DNA of 64,000 bases from Deminuibacter sp966424055 (GTDB lineage Bacteria; Bacteroidota; Bacteroidia; Chitinophagales; Chitinophagaceae). A model generated the notes under the pieces. It was not told where the DNA came from, made no database searches, and saw only the letters and a list, made by a program, of their open reading frames with translations. This document shows, piece after piece, positions 24,039 to 33,310 of the stretch. The DNA is taken from NCBI GenBank assembly GCA_966424055.1, contig CBJLMB010000016.1, positions 1 through 64,000 on the forward strand. Direction: 5' to 3'. The position numbers and the translations under genes are program-made. Each line of letters starts with the position of its first letter. The first letter of the stretch is position 1.

Positions 24039-26291
24039 TCACCCTGCCAGCCTGGCTGCCAGGTATAAATGATCTGCCAGCTGCCGGATGGCATTGGCTG
24101 CAATATTGATCTGTTGCTGCGCCTGCTCCCATTTACGTTGTTCAATAGCTTCCCTGATACCCGGCATTGTTTTTACACCATAGCCCGTATAAAAACCGGG
24201 TGCATATAAAGTATGCCTGTACCAGGGGCGGTAGGGCAGGCCTTTTACCGTGAGCAGCTGTTGCTCTGCCTGGTAAAGCAATTTATTGATGGGGCCGTGA
24301 TCGGTATTGTTCGCTACTGTTTTCAGCAATGTGTCTGACAGTACCTTGGCCACTTTTTCCAGGTCGTTCAATGCATTCTGCAGCTGTGAATAATCCAGGT
24401 AAGGCACTTCTTCTTTTACCCTGGGTACATTGTACACTTCAGTAGGGTCGGCGGCCAGTTTGTATGCCCTTGAGCGGATAACCTGGTTTTCTATCAGCGT
24501 ATTTTCCCTCATCTGGTCTGTCTGGCTCATCAGGTCGGTCACATAACCATTTATGGTATTGTAGAGGTTTTTAAAATTGAATGGGAGTATGCTGGCATCG
24601 GCCATCCGCAGGGCGGCACGGCCGGCTGTTTGAGCCAGTGCAACACCATAATTAAAGCCAGGATCTTTAAACCGGCGGTAATCATCGTAGGAATCGTATA
24701 TGGAGTGGTATTCCCCACCTTCATCTTCCCCGCCAAATTCAAGATTGAGTGAAGGGATACCTGTATGCTGCAGGAAAGAAGAATAATCAGAACCGGAGCC
24801 CAATGCAGATAAAACCAGGGTTCGTTTGGACAATAATTCTTTTTTGGCGCTCATTGAATTTGCCTTCACAATATCATAAGCCCGTTTTCTTTCCAGCAGG
24901 CTCACTTTTGTTTGCGGGTCAATCACTGTTTTGGCAATTTCTTCCATCAAAGGTTCCAGGGCATGTGAGCCACCGGCATGCAAAAATCCGCGGCCATTGC
25001 CATCAGAGTTAATATAGACCACCGCTTTCTGCTGCAGTTCGGCTGCATGGTCTTCTACCCATTCGGTAGAGCCCAGTAAGCCCGGCTCTTCACCATCCCA
25101 GGCACAGTATACCAGCGTTCTTTTGGGGCGCCAGCCTGTTTTCACAAGATTGCCGATCGATTTTGCTTCTTCCAGCATGGCCGCAAGCCCGCTGACAGGA
25201 TCTCCCGCACCATTCACCCAGGCATCGTGGTGATTGCCGCGGATAACCCATTCATCAGGATAATCGTCTCCTTCCAGCATGCCAATAACATCGTAACAGG
25301 GGCGCAGCTTCCAGTCGAATTCCGCGCGCAAATGCACTTTTGCTTTACCCGGACCGATATGATAGGTGATGGGCAGAGCACCGCGCCAATCGTCAGGGGC
25401 AACAGGCCCCTGCAATGCTTCCAGCAAAGGACGGGCATCATGATAACTGATGGGCAGTACAGGTATTTTAAGCAGGTTGGTTGCTTTAAACCTGTCAAGG
25501 CGCTGGGCCGAATCTGTTGCACCTACATTGGGTGTTAAAGGATCGCCCGGGTAAATCACCATATCCATCACAGAGCCGCGCTGTACACCATATTCATTTT
25601 TGAATGCGCCTTTGGGATACACATCACCCTGGTAATAACCATCGTCTTTGGGATCGGAATAAATAATACAGCCAACAGCTCCATGCTCCTGTGCCACTTT
25701 GGGTTTAATACCCCGCCATGAGCGGCCGTATTTGGCTATCACAATTTTGCCTTTTACATCAATACCCAGCCGCTCAAGCTGTTCATAATCTGAAGGCAGG
25801 CCATAGTTTACAAAAACCAGTTCTGCTGTAACATCACCATCTGCACTCCATGCATTGTAAGTGGGCAGCTGATCAGGCTGGCCGGAAGTAGCATCTTCTT
25901 TCAATGCTGGTTCTTTCAGCAGTGCCTTGAAAGTAGTGGGCGCGGTAAGCTCCAGTTCCCTCACTTTGGGTGTGGGAAACAATACCTGGTAGGTTTCAAT
26001 TTTTGTATTGAAGCCATAGCTTTTAAGTCTTGCAGCAATTTCGTCTGCCACAGCCTTACTGCCGGCAGAACCAATATTATGTGGGTGTGCAGATAACGCT
26101 TTGATGGTATTCCCTATTTCTTCTGCACTCAGGTGCTGATCGAACAAAGCCTCTGACTGCAGCTGCTGTGCACTTGTTTTCTCTGTAAAACCGGGAATGG
26201 GTTTGGGGGAACCGGGCACCTGTGCCTTCAGGGTTATACTATATCCCAATGCTATCAACAGTGCCGTTGCACCAGCAAAACGTTTTTTCAT
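24039..26291 (-). CDS. Secreted M28-family peptidase, glutamate carboxypeptidase II-like
   Basis: A 750-residue exported zinc peptidase shaped like human glutamate carboxypeptidase II. It has a signal peptide (about 1-23), a PA domain (about 130-300), a catalytic M28 domain (about 330-560) and a transferrin-receptor-like dimerisation domain at the end. Zinc ligands are visible in RGNHHDAWVNGAGDP, DGEEPGLLGS, NSDGNG and EYHSIYD. It should release C-terminal acidic residues from small peptides in the periplasm or outside. An amidase gene lies 27 bases upstream in the same direction, so the pair forms an operon. Confidence 0.92.
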   Translation of the reverse strand: MKKRFAGATALLIALGYSITLKAQVPGSPKPIPGFTEKTSAQQLQSEALFDQHLSAEEIGNTIKALSAHPHNIGSAGSKAVADEIAARLKSYGFNTKIETYQVLFPTPKVRELELTAPTTFKALLKEPALKEDATSGQPDQLPTYNAWSADGDVTAELVFVNYGLPSDYEQLERLGIDVKGKIVIAKYGRSWRGIKPKVAQEHGAVGCIIYSDPKDDGYYQGDVYPKGAFKNEYGVQRGSVMDMVIYPGDPLTPNVGATDSAQRLDRFKATNLLKIPVLPISYHDARPLLEALQGPVAPDDWRGALPITYHIGPGKAKVHLRAEFDWKLRPCYDVIGMLEGDDYPDEWVIRGNHHDAWVNGAGDPVSGLAAMLEEAKSIGNLVKTGWRPKRTLVYCAWDGEEPGLLGSTEWVEDHAAELQQKAVVYINSDGNGRGFLHAGGSHALEPLMEEIAKTVIDPQTKVSLLERKRAYDIVKANSMSAKKELLSKRTLVLSALGSGSDYSSFLQHTGIPSLNLEFGGEDEGGEYHSIYDSYDDYRRFKDPGFNYGVALAQTAGRAALRMADASILPFNFKNLYNTINGYVTDLMSQTDQMRENTLIENQVIRSRAYKLAADPTEVYNVPRVKEEVPYLDYSQLQNALNDLEKVAKVLSDTLLKTVANNTDHGPINKLLYQAEQQLLTVKGLPYRPWYRHTLYAPGFYTGYGVKTMPGIREAIEQRKWEQAQQQINIAANAIRQLADHLYLAARLAG

Positions 26292-26318
26292 GCATTTGCT
26301 TGTTTAAGAAAAAGGGGG

Positions 26319-27968
26319 TTACTTACTAAATAATGGTGGATGCATTTTATTCCATCCGGTAGCATCCTGGTATAATTTAGCCAACTCCAGCAGGGTTGCT
26401 TCACCATATAATTTCCCGACTAAGGTAATACTTGAAGGCATATGGCGGCTATTAAATCCTATGGGAAAACAGATGGCCGGGTGGCCGGTAAGGTTGGTTA
26501 TTGCATTCTGATTACCGCTCCAGGTGGGGCAGATGAGCATATCGTAACGGCTCAGTACGGCATCCACCTGTTGCATCAGCAGGTAGCGGTGGCGGTTGGC
26601 ATTGATATAATCCACGGCAGGGATAAACCGCGATGTACGAAAACTGTTGGGCCAGTCCAGTTTGGTTTGGTACGTGAGCTCGTCATCCAGTCCTGAGCGT
26701 GTCATATCATCAAAAGCGGCGGCACATTCTGCGCCGATAACAATGCTCATAACCGGGAAGCGGTAAACGCCACTGTCCGGAAAATCCACCGGCTCGGGTT
26801 GGATACCCTGCTGCCTGAAAACCTGTAACACCTTCCATTCGGGGCGGCTGGTATCTTTTATTTTATCAAAATAATTGCGGGCATACCCTACGCGCATTTT
26901 CTGTACAGGGATGCCGGAAGGATACCTAAATGGCCGGGCTGTGGCACAAAGATCTTTACCATCCGTTCCACGGATATAATCGTATACAATAGCGGCATCT
27001 GCTGCACTGCGGCAGATAGGGCCTGTTTTATCCAGGCTCCAGCTCAGCGTCATGGCACCGCTGCGGCTCACGGTGCCAAAACTGGGACGAAGCCCTGTGG
27101 CTCCACAAACAGTGGATGGTGAAATAATAGAGCCCCAGGTTTCAGTACCAATTGCAAAAGGTACCAATCCTGCTACAGTGGCCGAAGCCGAACCGGCAGA
27201 AGAGCCGGAAGAGCCATATTGCAGGTTCCAGGGGTTCCTGGTTTTGCCACCAAACCATTGATCGCCCATTGCCAGGGCGCCCATCGATAGTTTGGCCACC
27301 AGCACAGCACCGGCTTTTTTTAATTGCGTGTATACAAAAGCATCCTCATCTATCTCCTGGTCTTTATACGGTGCAGCGCCCCAGGTAGTGCGGGTGCCTC
27401 TCACGGCAAAAAGATCTTTAAGGCCATAAGGTATACCATGAAGCGGGCCCCTGTAATGGCCTGCAGCTATTTCTGCATCGGCCTGTTTTGCCTGCCGCAT
27501 GGCGATCTCTTCTGTTAAACTTACCAGGCAATGCAGTGTATCGCTGTATTTTTTAATGCGGCTGATAAAAAACTGTGTCAGCTCTGCCGAACTGATCTTG
27601 CGGTGTTTGATAAGGGAAGCCAGCTGCAGGATGGAATAATAGGCGAGTTCGTCCCTGTTGGCAGGCAAGGCTATATTGTTGGGAATGACCCAGGCATTGG
27701 GTGCAGTAGCAACTGTTGGCAGGGCCTGTGTTTGCGGTTGCTGCCACAGGCTCATGGGAACCGCATTGGGAAGTTGAAGATGATGCATCTGGCGGATAAC
27801 ATCCAGGTTCTCTTTTACACCATCGTACATCGAATCTATTTCGGCACCGGTGAACTGTATATCGAGCGTTTTGGCTGCAACAGGAAGGTCTTTAAGGGCA
27901 AGGGTGTCCTGTGCATGCAGGCGGGGCGCAATGCATAACAAGGCTGCATAAAGCAATTGTTTTCTCAT
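26319..27968 (-). CDS. Secreted amidase (amidase signature family)
   Basis: A 549-residue amidase with a signal peptide (ends near LHAQ, residue 20). The amidase-signature Ser-cisSer-Lys triad is present: Lys in YGLKDLFAVRGT, the Gly/Ser-rich GSSGSSAGSASATVAG with the cis-Ser, and the nucleophile Ser in ETWGSIISPST. Family members hydrolyse many amides, including peptide amides and glutamine side chains. Being exported and first in an operon with a carboxypeptidase-like M28 enzyme, it probably deamidates or trims peptides outside the inner membrane (inference). The final C-terminal segment (LYQDATGWNKMHPP) is typical of the group. Confidence 0.92.
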   Translation of the reverse strand: MRKQLLYAALLCIAPRLHAQDTLALKDLPVAAKTLDIQFTGAEIDSMYDGVKENLDVIRQMHHLQLPNAVPMSLWQQPQTQALPTVATAPNAWVIPNNIALPANRDELAYYSILQLASLIKHRKISSAELTQFFISRIKKYSDTLHCLVSLTEEIAMRQAKQADAEIAAGHYRGPLHGIPYGLKDLFAVRGTRTTWGAAPYKDQEIDEDAFVYTQLKKAGAVLVAKLSMGALAMGDQWFGGKTRNPWNLQYGSSGSSAGSASATVAGLVPFAIGTETWGSIISPSTVCGATGLRPSFGTVSRSGAMTLSWSLDKTGPICRSAADAAIVYDYIRGTDGKDLCATARPFRYPSGIPVQKMRVGYARNYFDKIKDTSRPEWKVLQVFRQQGIQPEPVDFPDSGVYRFPVMSIVIGAECAAAFDDMTRSGLDDELTYQTKLDWPNSFRTSRFIPAVDYINANRHRYLLMQQVDAVLSRYDMLICPTWSGNQNAITNLTGHPAICFPIGFNSRHMPSSITLVGKLYGEATLLELAKLYQDATGWNKMHPPLFSK

Positions 27969-28036
27969 AGCAGTGCAGTATTGATGTTAACGGAAATTTA
28001 GTTCATAAATGCCTGTTTACATAGCGGCAGCCGTAT

Positions 28037-28555
28037 TTATGCCTGCACCAGTTTTACCCATATATAGGCATCCATCACCTGGTTGTTTTTTATCACGGCT
28101 TTGCGATGAATGCATTCAAGATAAAACCCGTTTTTTTGCAGCACCCGCATTGAAGCCTTGTTGTGCTCGAACACTTCGGCAAAAATCCGCACTACATCAA
28201 AGCGCTGTAAAACATAGTTCACCAGCTGTTCTACAGCTGCAGTGGCAATGCCCTTATCCCAGAATGCTTCACCGATAAAATAGCCTATTTCTATAGACTT
28301 GCGGTATACATCATTTTTGGGTACACAGCCAATGCTGCCGGCTATTTTACCATTGTACACCACCGCGAAATTAACCATGGGGTCTTGCTGCTGGCAAAGC
28401 GTGATCCATTGCATGGCATCCATCACAGTATAAGGAAAAGGCAGGTGATCACGCACATTGTTCCAGATATTCCGGTTATTGGTAATAGTTGCCAGTTGCT
28501 GGGCATCTTCCCGCTGCCAGGGCCGTACAATAATGGATGGGGGTATGCTTACCAT
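28037..28555 (-). CDS. GNAT-family N-acetyltransferase (RimJ/RimL type)
   Basis: A 172-residue acetyltransferase. The opening IIVRPWQREDAQQLATITN and the ELGYFIGEAFWDKGIATAAVEQL-like core (IEIGYFIGEAFWDKGIATA) with the acetyl-CoA pyrophosphate loop are those of the RimJ/RimL subgroup. Members acetylate protein N-termini or small amines with acetyl-CoA in the cytoplasm. The target is unknown. Neighbours (an amidase and methylglyoxal synthase) give no clue. Confidence 0.9.
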   Translation of the reverse strand: MVSIPPSIIVRPWQREDAQQLATITNNRNIWNNVRDHLPFPYTVMDAMQWITLCQQQDPMVNFAVVYNGKIAGSIGCVPKNDVYRKSIEIGYFIGEAFWDKGIATAAVEQLVNYVLQRFDVVRIFAEVFEHNKASMRVLQKNGFYLECIHRKAVIKNNQVMDAYIWVKLVQA

Positions 28556-28669
28556 TTGCCTTAGGTTGTAAAATAAAATAGATCGCTGTTTTCCGGGGCC
28601 GCAAACTTCAAGCTGTTGAGAAAGAAATCAGGCTGATCAAACAGCAGTTGCTGTTTTCATTGTAATGAT

Positions 28670-29143
28670 CTATCCCTTGATGGTTCCTTCTTCAATATTC
28701 CTTTGCAGGTAATCGCCATAGTCAGGTATAATGGCCATATAATCCTGCTGCATATAGGGAGATGTTAAAATAAAATCTGCTGTGGCGCGGCAACAGGCCA
28801 TTGGTATGTTCCAGGCAACGCCCAGCCTCAGCAACGCTTTTACATCGCTGTCATGCGGCTGTGCTTCCATGGGGTCCCAGAAAAAGATCATCAGGTCTAT
28901 TTCTCCTTCAGCGATCATTGAACCCAATTGCTGATCACCTCCCAACGGGCCGCTTAATACCCGTTTTACAGGTATGGAAAGCGCGTCTTCCAGCATTTTA
29001 CCGGTAGTACCGGTGGCTATCAGCTCGTGCTGTACCAGTTCTGCTTTATTTTGCTGAACCCATTCGATCAGTTCTGCTTTTTTATGATCGTGCGCAACAA
29101 GCGCAATTCTTTTTTTCTTCCCTATTTTTTTAAAATTAGCCAT
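28670..29143 (-). CDS. mgsA: Methylglyoxal synthase
   Basis: A 157-residue enzyme that turns dihydroxyacetone phosphate into methylglyoxal and phosphate, a bypass of lower glycolysis when phosphate is scarce. The family signature is complete: VAHDHKK near the start (with His18 and Lys22), TGTTG at 44-48, SGPLGGDQQ with the catalytic Asp70, Asp90 in FFWDP, and QPHDSD with His97. The N-terminal extension is short and basic. Standalone gene, divergent from the purine nucleoside phosphorylase. Confidence 0.96.
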   Translation of the reverse strand: MANFKKIGKKKRIALVAHDHKKAELIEWVQQNKAELVQHELIATGTTGKMLEDALSIPVKRVLSGPLGGDQQLGSMIAEGEIDLMIFFWDPMEAQPHDSDVKALLRLGVAWNIPMACCRATADFILTSPYMQQDYMAIIPDYGDYLQRNIEEGTIKG

Positions 29144-29375
29144 ATACGGTTTTTAGTACACCCATTTATTGCAATGGTGATAGCCTGCGCAAAATACACA
29201 AATAACCCAAGCTGCCGATAAAACCGCGACAGTACACAACAATCGGTGCAGGTAATATGGGTAACAATTTAATACCGCCGGAATTTTTATACAGATATGC
29301 CCGAAAATGCCGCATTCATCTTAATTTGTCTGGCAACAGGGTTTATCCCGTTGAACAAGTTTAATATCACCAGGT

Positions 29376-30197
29376 ATGGAAGATATATTACAGTCAGTCA
29401 GCCGCACTGTTGAATTTTTGCAGGAAAAAGGTATCCGCGAACCACGGGTGGGTATTGTGCTGGGAACGGGTTTAGGACAGCTGGTAAAGCATATAGATAC
29501 CATACGGGAGATCCCTTATCATGAAATTCCGCATTTTCCTTTATCGACAGTTGAATCGCACAAAGGGCAGCTCATCTTTGGCGCCATTGGCGCTACACCG
29601 GTATTGGCTATGCAGGGCCGGTTTCATTATTATGAGGGATACAGCATGCAGCAGATCACTTTCCCTGTGCGGGTACTGAAAGCGTTGGGTGTGCAGCAGC
29701 TGTTGCTGAGCAATGCAGCAGGCGGTATCAACCCCGCTTTCAAAAAAGGCGATCTTGTATTGTTGGATGACCATATCAACCTGCTGCCTGAAAACCCGTT
29801 GCGCGGGCAACACCAGGCAACACTGGGGCCCCGGTTCCCCGATATGTCCTGCCCCTATGATCCAGCATTGGGTGCTTTGCTGCAAAAACAAGGCGAAGCT
29901 TTGGGATTATCGCTGCACAAAGGCATTTATGCCAGTGTGATGGGGCCCAACCTGGAAACCAGGGCCGAATACCGTTACCTGAAAAATATTGGTGCCGATA
30001 TGGTGGGCATGAGCACTGTTCCCGAAGTGATCGTTGCCAACCAGGCAGGACTGCCCTGCGCAGCTGTATCTGTTATTACAGATGAATGCGACCCCGATCA
30101 CCTGCAACCGGTGAACATCGATGAAATCATCGCCGTGGCAGGCAGGGCCGATGAAAAATTAAGCACATTGTTTGCAGAGGTGGTAAAACAATTGTAG
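29376..30197 (+). CDS. punA: Purine-nucleoside phosphorylase (trimeric type)
   Basis: A 273-residue phosphorylase that cleaves inosine and guanosine with phosphate to give free base and ribose 1-phosphate. Trimeric-type motifs: VLGTGLG and SHKGQL for phosphate, RFHYYEGY, SNAAGGINP, MGPNLETRAEYR (base-binding Glu), MVGMSTVPE, and ITDECDP near the end, where human PNP has an Asn-containing loop. The start at 29376 gives the standard N-terminus. A DUF6624-like gene begins 23 bases after its stop and may be co-transcribed. Confidence 0.95.
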   Translation: MEDILQSVSRTVEFLQEKGIREPRVGIVLGTGLGQLVKHIDTIREIPYHEIPHFPLSTVESHKGQLIFGAIGATPVLAMQGRFHYYEGYSMQQITFPVRVLKALGVQQLLLSNAAGGINPAFKKGDLVLLDDHINLLPENPLRGQHQATLGPRFPDMSCPYDPALGALLQKQGEALGLSLHKGIYASVMGPNLETRAEYRYLKNIGADMVGMSTVPEVIVANQAGLPCAAVSVITDECDPDHLQPVNIDEIIAVAGRADEKLSTLFAEVVKQL

Positions 30198-30220
30198 TGC
30201 ATGCTAAAAACTCTTGCATA

Positions 30221-31150
30221 ATGAAAACAGCATTGTTCATCGCGTTGCTGCTGCCAACCACCGCAGTATTCAGTCAGCAGGCTTACCGTCATTTTATTTC
30301 CAGGGCCGAACTGTTGTACCAGCAAAAGCAGTATCAGCAATCTGCTTTAACTTTCGACAGTGCCATAACAGTTGCAGACAAACAGCCGGCAGCAGATGAT
30401 TGGTATAATGCTGCCTGCTCCTGGGCGTTGGCCGGTGACAAGGAAAAAGCATTCAATTACCTGCAAAAAGCAGCGGTTCAGGGCAAATGGTCTAATCTTT
30501 CGCATTTACTGTCAGATAATGATTTAACCAGTTTGCATGCCGATGCAAGATGGCAGCCCCTCACCAACCAGGTAAAACAGAATAAAGAGACCAGCGAAGC
30601 GAACATGGATAAATGGCTGGTGGCCCGGCTGGATTCAATTTATCATGAAGACCAGGACCCGCGCAAGCAACTGGATAGTATTGAACATACATACGGACCG
30701 AATGCACAAGCGCTGAAACTTTGCTGGAAATCGATCAATGAAAAAGATTCCATCAACCTTGTTAAAGTAAAAAATATCATTGATACCTATGGCTGGCCTT
30801 CGCCCGCCAAGGTTGGTGAACAGGGCGCACTCACTGTTTTTCTTGTTATTCAACATGCCGATCTTGCTACGCAGGAAAAATACCTTCCCCTGATGCGTGC
30901 CGCCGTACAGCAGGGTAATGCACAACCGCAAAAACTGGCACTCCTGGAAGACAGGGTGCTGGTACGCCAGGGAAAAAAGCAGCTCTATGGCAGCCAGGTA
31001 AGAAGCAATGCAACAACATCCAAAATGGAGTTTTTTCCCATAGAAGATGAACCCAATGTAAACAACAGGAGAGCAGCTGTTGGTCTGGGGCCATTGGAAG
31101 ACTATGCCAAATATTTCGGCATCGATTATACTGTTCCCAAACCAGAATAA
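30221..31150 (+). CDS. Exported DUF6624-like protein with TPR-like repeat
   Basis: A 309-residue protein with a signal peptide (MKTALFIALLLPTTAVFSQQ), a helical repeat region resembling a tetratricopeptide pair (about 30-100, including WYNAACSWALAGDKEKAF), and a C-terminal domain (about 120-309) resembling DUF6624: YGWPSPAKVGEQGALTVFLV, then QHADLATQEKYLP and RVLVRQGKKQLYGSQ. The family's function is unknown. Upstream GTG at 30197 is open in frame, but the ATG at 30221 gives a normal signal peptide. It follows the phosphorylase closely and precedes a peptide deformylase remnant. Confidence 0.7.
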   Translation: MKTALFIALLLPTTAVFSQQAYRHFISRAELLYQQKQYQQSALTFDSAITVADKQPAADDWYNAACSWALAGDKEKAFNYLQKAAVQGKWSNLSHLLSDNDLTSLHADARWQPLTNQVKQNKETSEANMDKWLVARLDSIYHEDQDPRKQLDSIEHTYGPNAQALKLCWKSINEKDSINLVKVKNIIDTYGWPSPAKVGEQGALTVFLVIQHADLATQEKYLPLMRAAVQQGNAQPQKLALLEDRVLVRQGKKQLYGSQVRSNATTSKMEFFPIEDEPNVNNRRAAVGLGPLEDYAKYFGIDYTVPKPE

Positions 31151-31162
31151 TACCGGGAATAA

Positions 31163-31447
31163 TGCCTGCCGGCCCCGCAGGTAACGCAGGGAGTGGTACC
31201 CGCCAGCCGGTCGGCCGAAGCCTGGGCAGACAGGGAAGGATGCCTGATCATTCCTTCACTCAGTGGTGTGGTAGAGCGGCCTGTAAGCATCACCATAGAA
31301 TACCTCAACCTGCAGATGGAACCACAAAGCCGGGTATTCAGCGGCTTTACCGCGAAAATGATACAGCATGAATATGACCATATTGAAGGCCAGCTTTACC
31401 TTGATCACCTGAAACCATTCGAGCGCTCACTACTAAGAATAAATTGA
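31163..31447 (+). pseudogene. Peptide deformylase remnant, N-terminally deleted
   Basis: About 95 codons that match the second half of a peptide deformylase. A degraded first motif (LPAPQVTQG, normally GLAAPQVG) is followed after about 14 residues by motif two (REGCLIIPSLSG), whereas intact enzymes have about 45 residues there. Motif three, QHEYDHIEG with the zinc-binding HExxH, is intact, and the end LYLDHLKPFERSLL is normal. A TAA stop (31160-31162) lies just before the first motif, and the usual first 40-odd residues are missing, so this is not a working gene unless a short GTG-started piece (31193) is made. An intact copy must be elsewhere, since deformylase is normally essential. Confidence 0.8.
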
Positions 31448-31559
31448 AACAGGTCATGAACGCCAAAATCAAGGCAGCCTATCCAACACAATTACTGTCA
31501 TAGCCCTTTGTTCTTTTTGTTCAGGAATAATACCAGGCTTTATCCAGCGTTTTTGAGGA

Positions 31560-32084
31560 TTAATGGAAAGTTACCTGGATATGGTTCTTGTCGGCAAAAG
31601 CTTTACCCGATTGCATCAGTGCATCGTATTTGGTAGAAAACGCCTGCTCGTTCTGCTCATCAAATTTTGCTATTGCCTGACCGATAGCAGTATCTGCCAT
31701 ATGCGCATCTTTCATCTGTGCAATATTCAAATATCCCAGTCTTTCCTGCTCTAACACAAAAGAGAATAGCTGTTTGGAAGCGTCCAGCATAGGTTTGGTT
31801 TCAGCCGTTTCTTTTAATTCAGCAATATCGCTGAGCGCTTTTTCAGCATAAGACATTTTAAATTTGAAAAAATCCACATAGGAGGATGCAACCATTTGCT
31901 TTTTTTGCTGATCGTATATTTCGGGTTTGCTTTTCAGCCATTCGGCAATTTCAACACCACCAAAACGGGAGATGGAATTGGCATTTAAAACGGCTTTATC
32001 AAAATAATTTTCGGGCGTTGCGAAATTGCAGCCCAGTAACAAACAGGCAGATAATACTACTACAAAGTGCTTCGGTGTTATCAT
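31560..32084 (-). CDS. Uncharacterised lipoprotein
   Basis: A 174-residue protein with a lipoprotein signal: a hydrophobic stretch ending in the lipobox LLLGC near residue 18. The mature part (FATPENYFDKAVL onward) is helical, rich in Lys, Glu and Ala, with no cysteine or recognised motif. The start at 32084 (MITPKH) puts the lipobox in place; several in-frame Met codons upstream are alternatives. It is divergent from the arginase-family gene. Function unknown. Confidence 0.7.
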   Translation of the reverse strand: MITPKHFVVVLSACLLLGCNFATPENYFDKAVLNANSISRFGGVEIAEWLKSKPEIYDQQKKQMVASSYVDFFKFKMSYAEKALSDIAELKETAETKPMLDASKQLFSFVLEQERLGYLNIAQMKDAHMADTAIGQAIAKFDEQNEQAFSTKYDALMQSGKAFADKNHIQVTFH

Positions 32085-32200
32085 TGGCATAAACATGATT
32101 AATTGGGCCTGCAAATTAGCATTTTTTATCACGGCTTTCTGCATTTGTTTAACAGTATACTAAAGCATTAAACTATATTTTAGTTGACAAATAACCTGAA

Positions 32201-33178
32201 ATGAAAACACTCATCCTGCTTGAATGCCCGTTCAATCTCGGGCTAAAAGAACCCTTCCCTGGTAAAGAACCGGGTGTTCATAAACTTCCGCAATGGTTAA
32301 AAAAACACGGCTTGTATAATGCGCTGGCTATTCAGCAGGTTCACACAATAAATGCACCGCCTTATACAATGGATATAGATGAAGTATCAGGCATACGCAA
32401 TGCAGATGCTATTGCCGCTTATGCACAACAGCAGGCCGATCTGGTTAAACAGGTGGTTGAGGCCGGCTGTTTTCCACTGGTACTGGGCGGCGACTGCAGC
32501 ATTTTAACAGGCAGTATGCTGTCATTGAAACAAACCGGGTTATATGGCTTGTTCTTTCTTGACGGGCATACCGATTACCAGGATGTTCTAGCTTCGCAAA
32601 CAAAGGCCGCCGCGGGTATGGATCTTTTTATTGTAACAGGCAATGCACATCCCAAACTTTCTGATATCCGGCACATGCGGCCTTATGTAGAAGAGCGCTA
32701 TACCTGGAGTGTGGGCAACCGCTGGAACGAAGAAGCTTATGTACATACGATCCTTTCCTCTGCTATCCGGTATATAAACCTGCAGCTGTTGCGTGAACTG
32801 GGGCCTTATTTTATTGCGCAGGCTTTTTTAGCCATGGTAGAACAAAATGCCCTGGATGGATTCTGGATACATTTTGATGCAGATGTACTGAACGATGATA
32901 TTATGCCTGCAGTTGATTCAAGACAGCCGGATGGTCTCAGCTATCCAGAGCTGGAATTGCTGCTGATACAATTACTCAGTCATCCTGCCGCCACCGGAAT
33001 GGAAATAACCATCTTAGATCCCGAGCTGGATAGTGCCGGAAAATATACACCCCCTTTTGTGGAAAGCATGGCAAGGATCTTTAATGCGGCGGCCAAAAGT
33101 ACTCAGCAGTCTTCTTCCTATTGCCATAACAAATGCTGTAGCGGCAGCAGCGGGTATAGCGGGCTAACCAATGCCTGA
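32201..33178 (+). CDS. Arginase/agmatinase-family ureohydrolase
   Basis: A 325-residue binuclear-manganese hydrolase of the ureohydrolase fold. Metal motifs: LGGDCS (95-100), DGHTDY (121-126, where arginase has DAHxD), and HFDADVLND (about 225-232). The late ILDPELD is conserved. Family enzymes hydrolyse arginine, agmatine, formiminoglutamate or related guanidino compounds; the DGHTD variant and the missing specificity loop do not allow a choice. The C-terminal 30 residues (Ser/Cys-rich) are unlike the family and might reflect a late frameshift. Confidence 0.85.
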   Translation: MKTLILLECPFNLGLKEPFPGKEPGVHKLPQWLKKHGLYNALAIQQVHTINAPPYTMDIDEVSGIRNADAIAAYAQQQADLVKQVVEAGCFPLVLGGDCSILTGSMLSLKQTGLYGLFFLDGHTDYQDVLASQTKAAAGMDLFIVTGNAHPKLSDIRHMRPYVEERYTWSVGNRWNEEAYVHTILSSAIRYINLQLLRELGPYFIAQAFLAMVEQNALDGFWIHFDADVLNDDIMPAVDSRQPDGLSYPELELLLIQLLSHPAATGMEITILDPELDSAGKYTPPFVESMARIFNAAAKSTQQSSSYCHNKCCSGSSGYSGLTNA

Positions 33179-33244
33179 AAAATCGTATAGGTTTTCACAG
33201 AAATATTCAATACATGTATTAAATATTAAAAAACATACCCACGC

Positions 33245-33275
33245 CAAAAAAACCACTTCATGGAAATGAAGTGGT
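33245..33275 (-). terminator. recA terminator
   Basis: A perfect ten-base-pair stem (ACCACTTCAT, GGAA loop, ATGAAGTGGT). On the minus strand it ends in a run of seven T residues and lies 36 bases past the recA stop. The plus-strand side is not T-rich, so the converging arginase gene has no clear terminator of its own here. Confidence 0.85.
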
Positions 33276-33310
33276 ATTCTACTTACTAACCCAAAAAATC
33301 AATCTTTTTA

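Noticed and set aside
24039..27968. Horizontally acquired island with amidase and M28 genes
   Set aside because: No integrase, tRNA, flanking repeat or composition break was seen; typical for this phylum.
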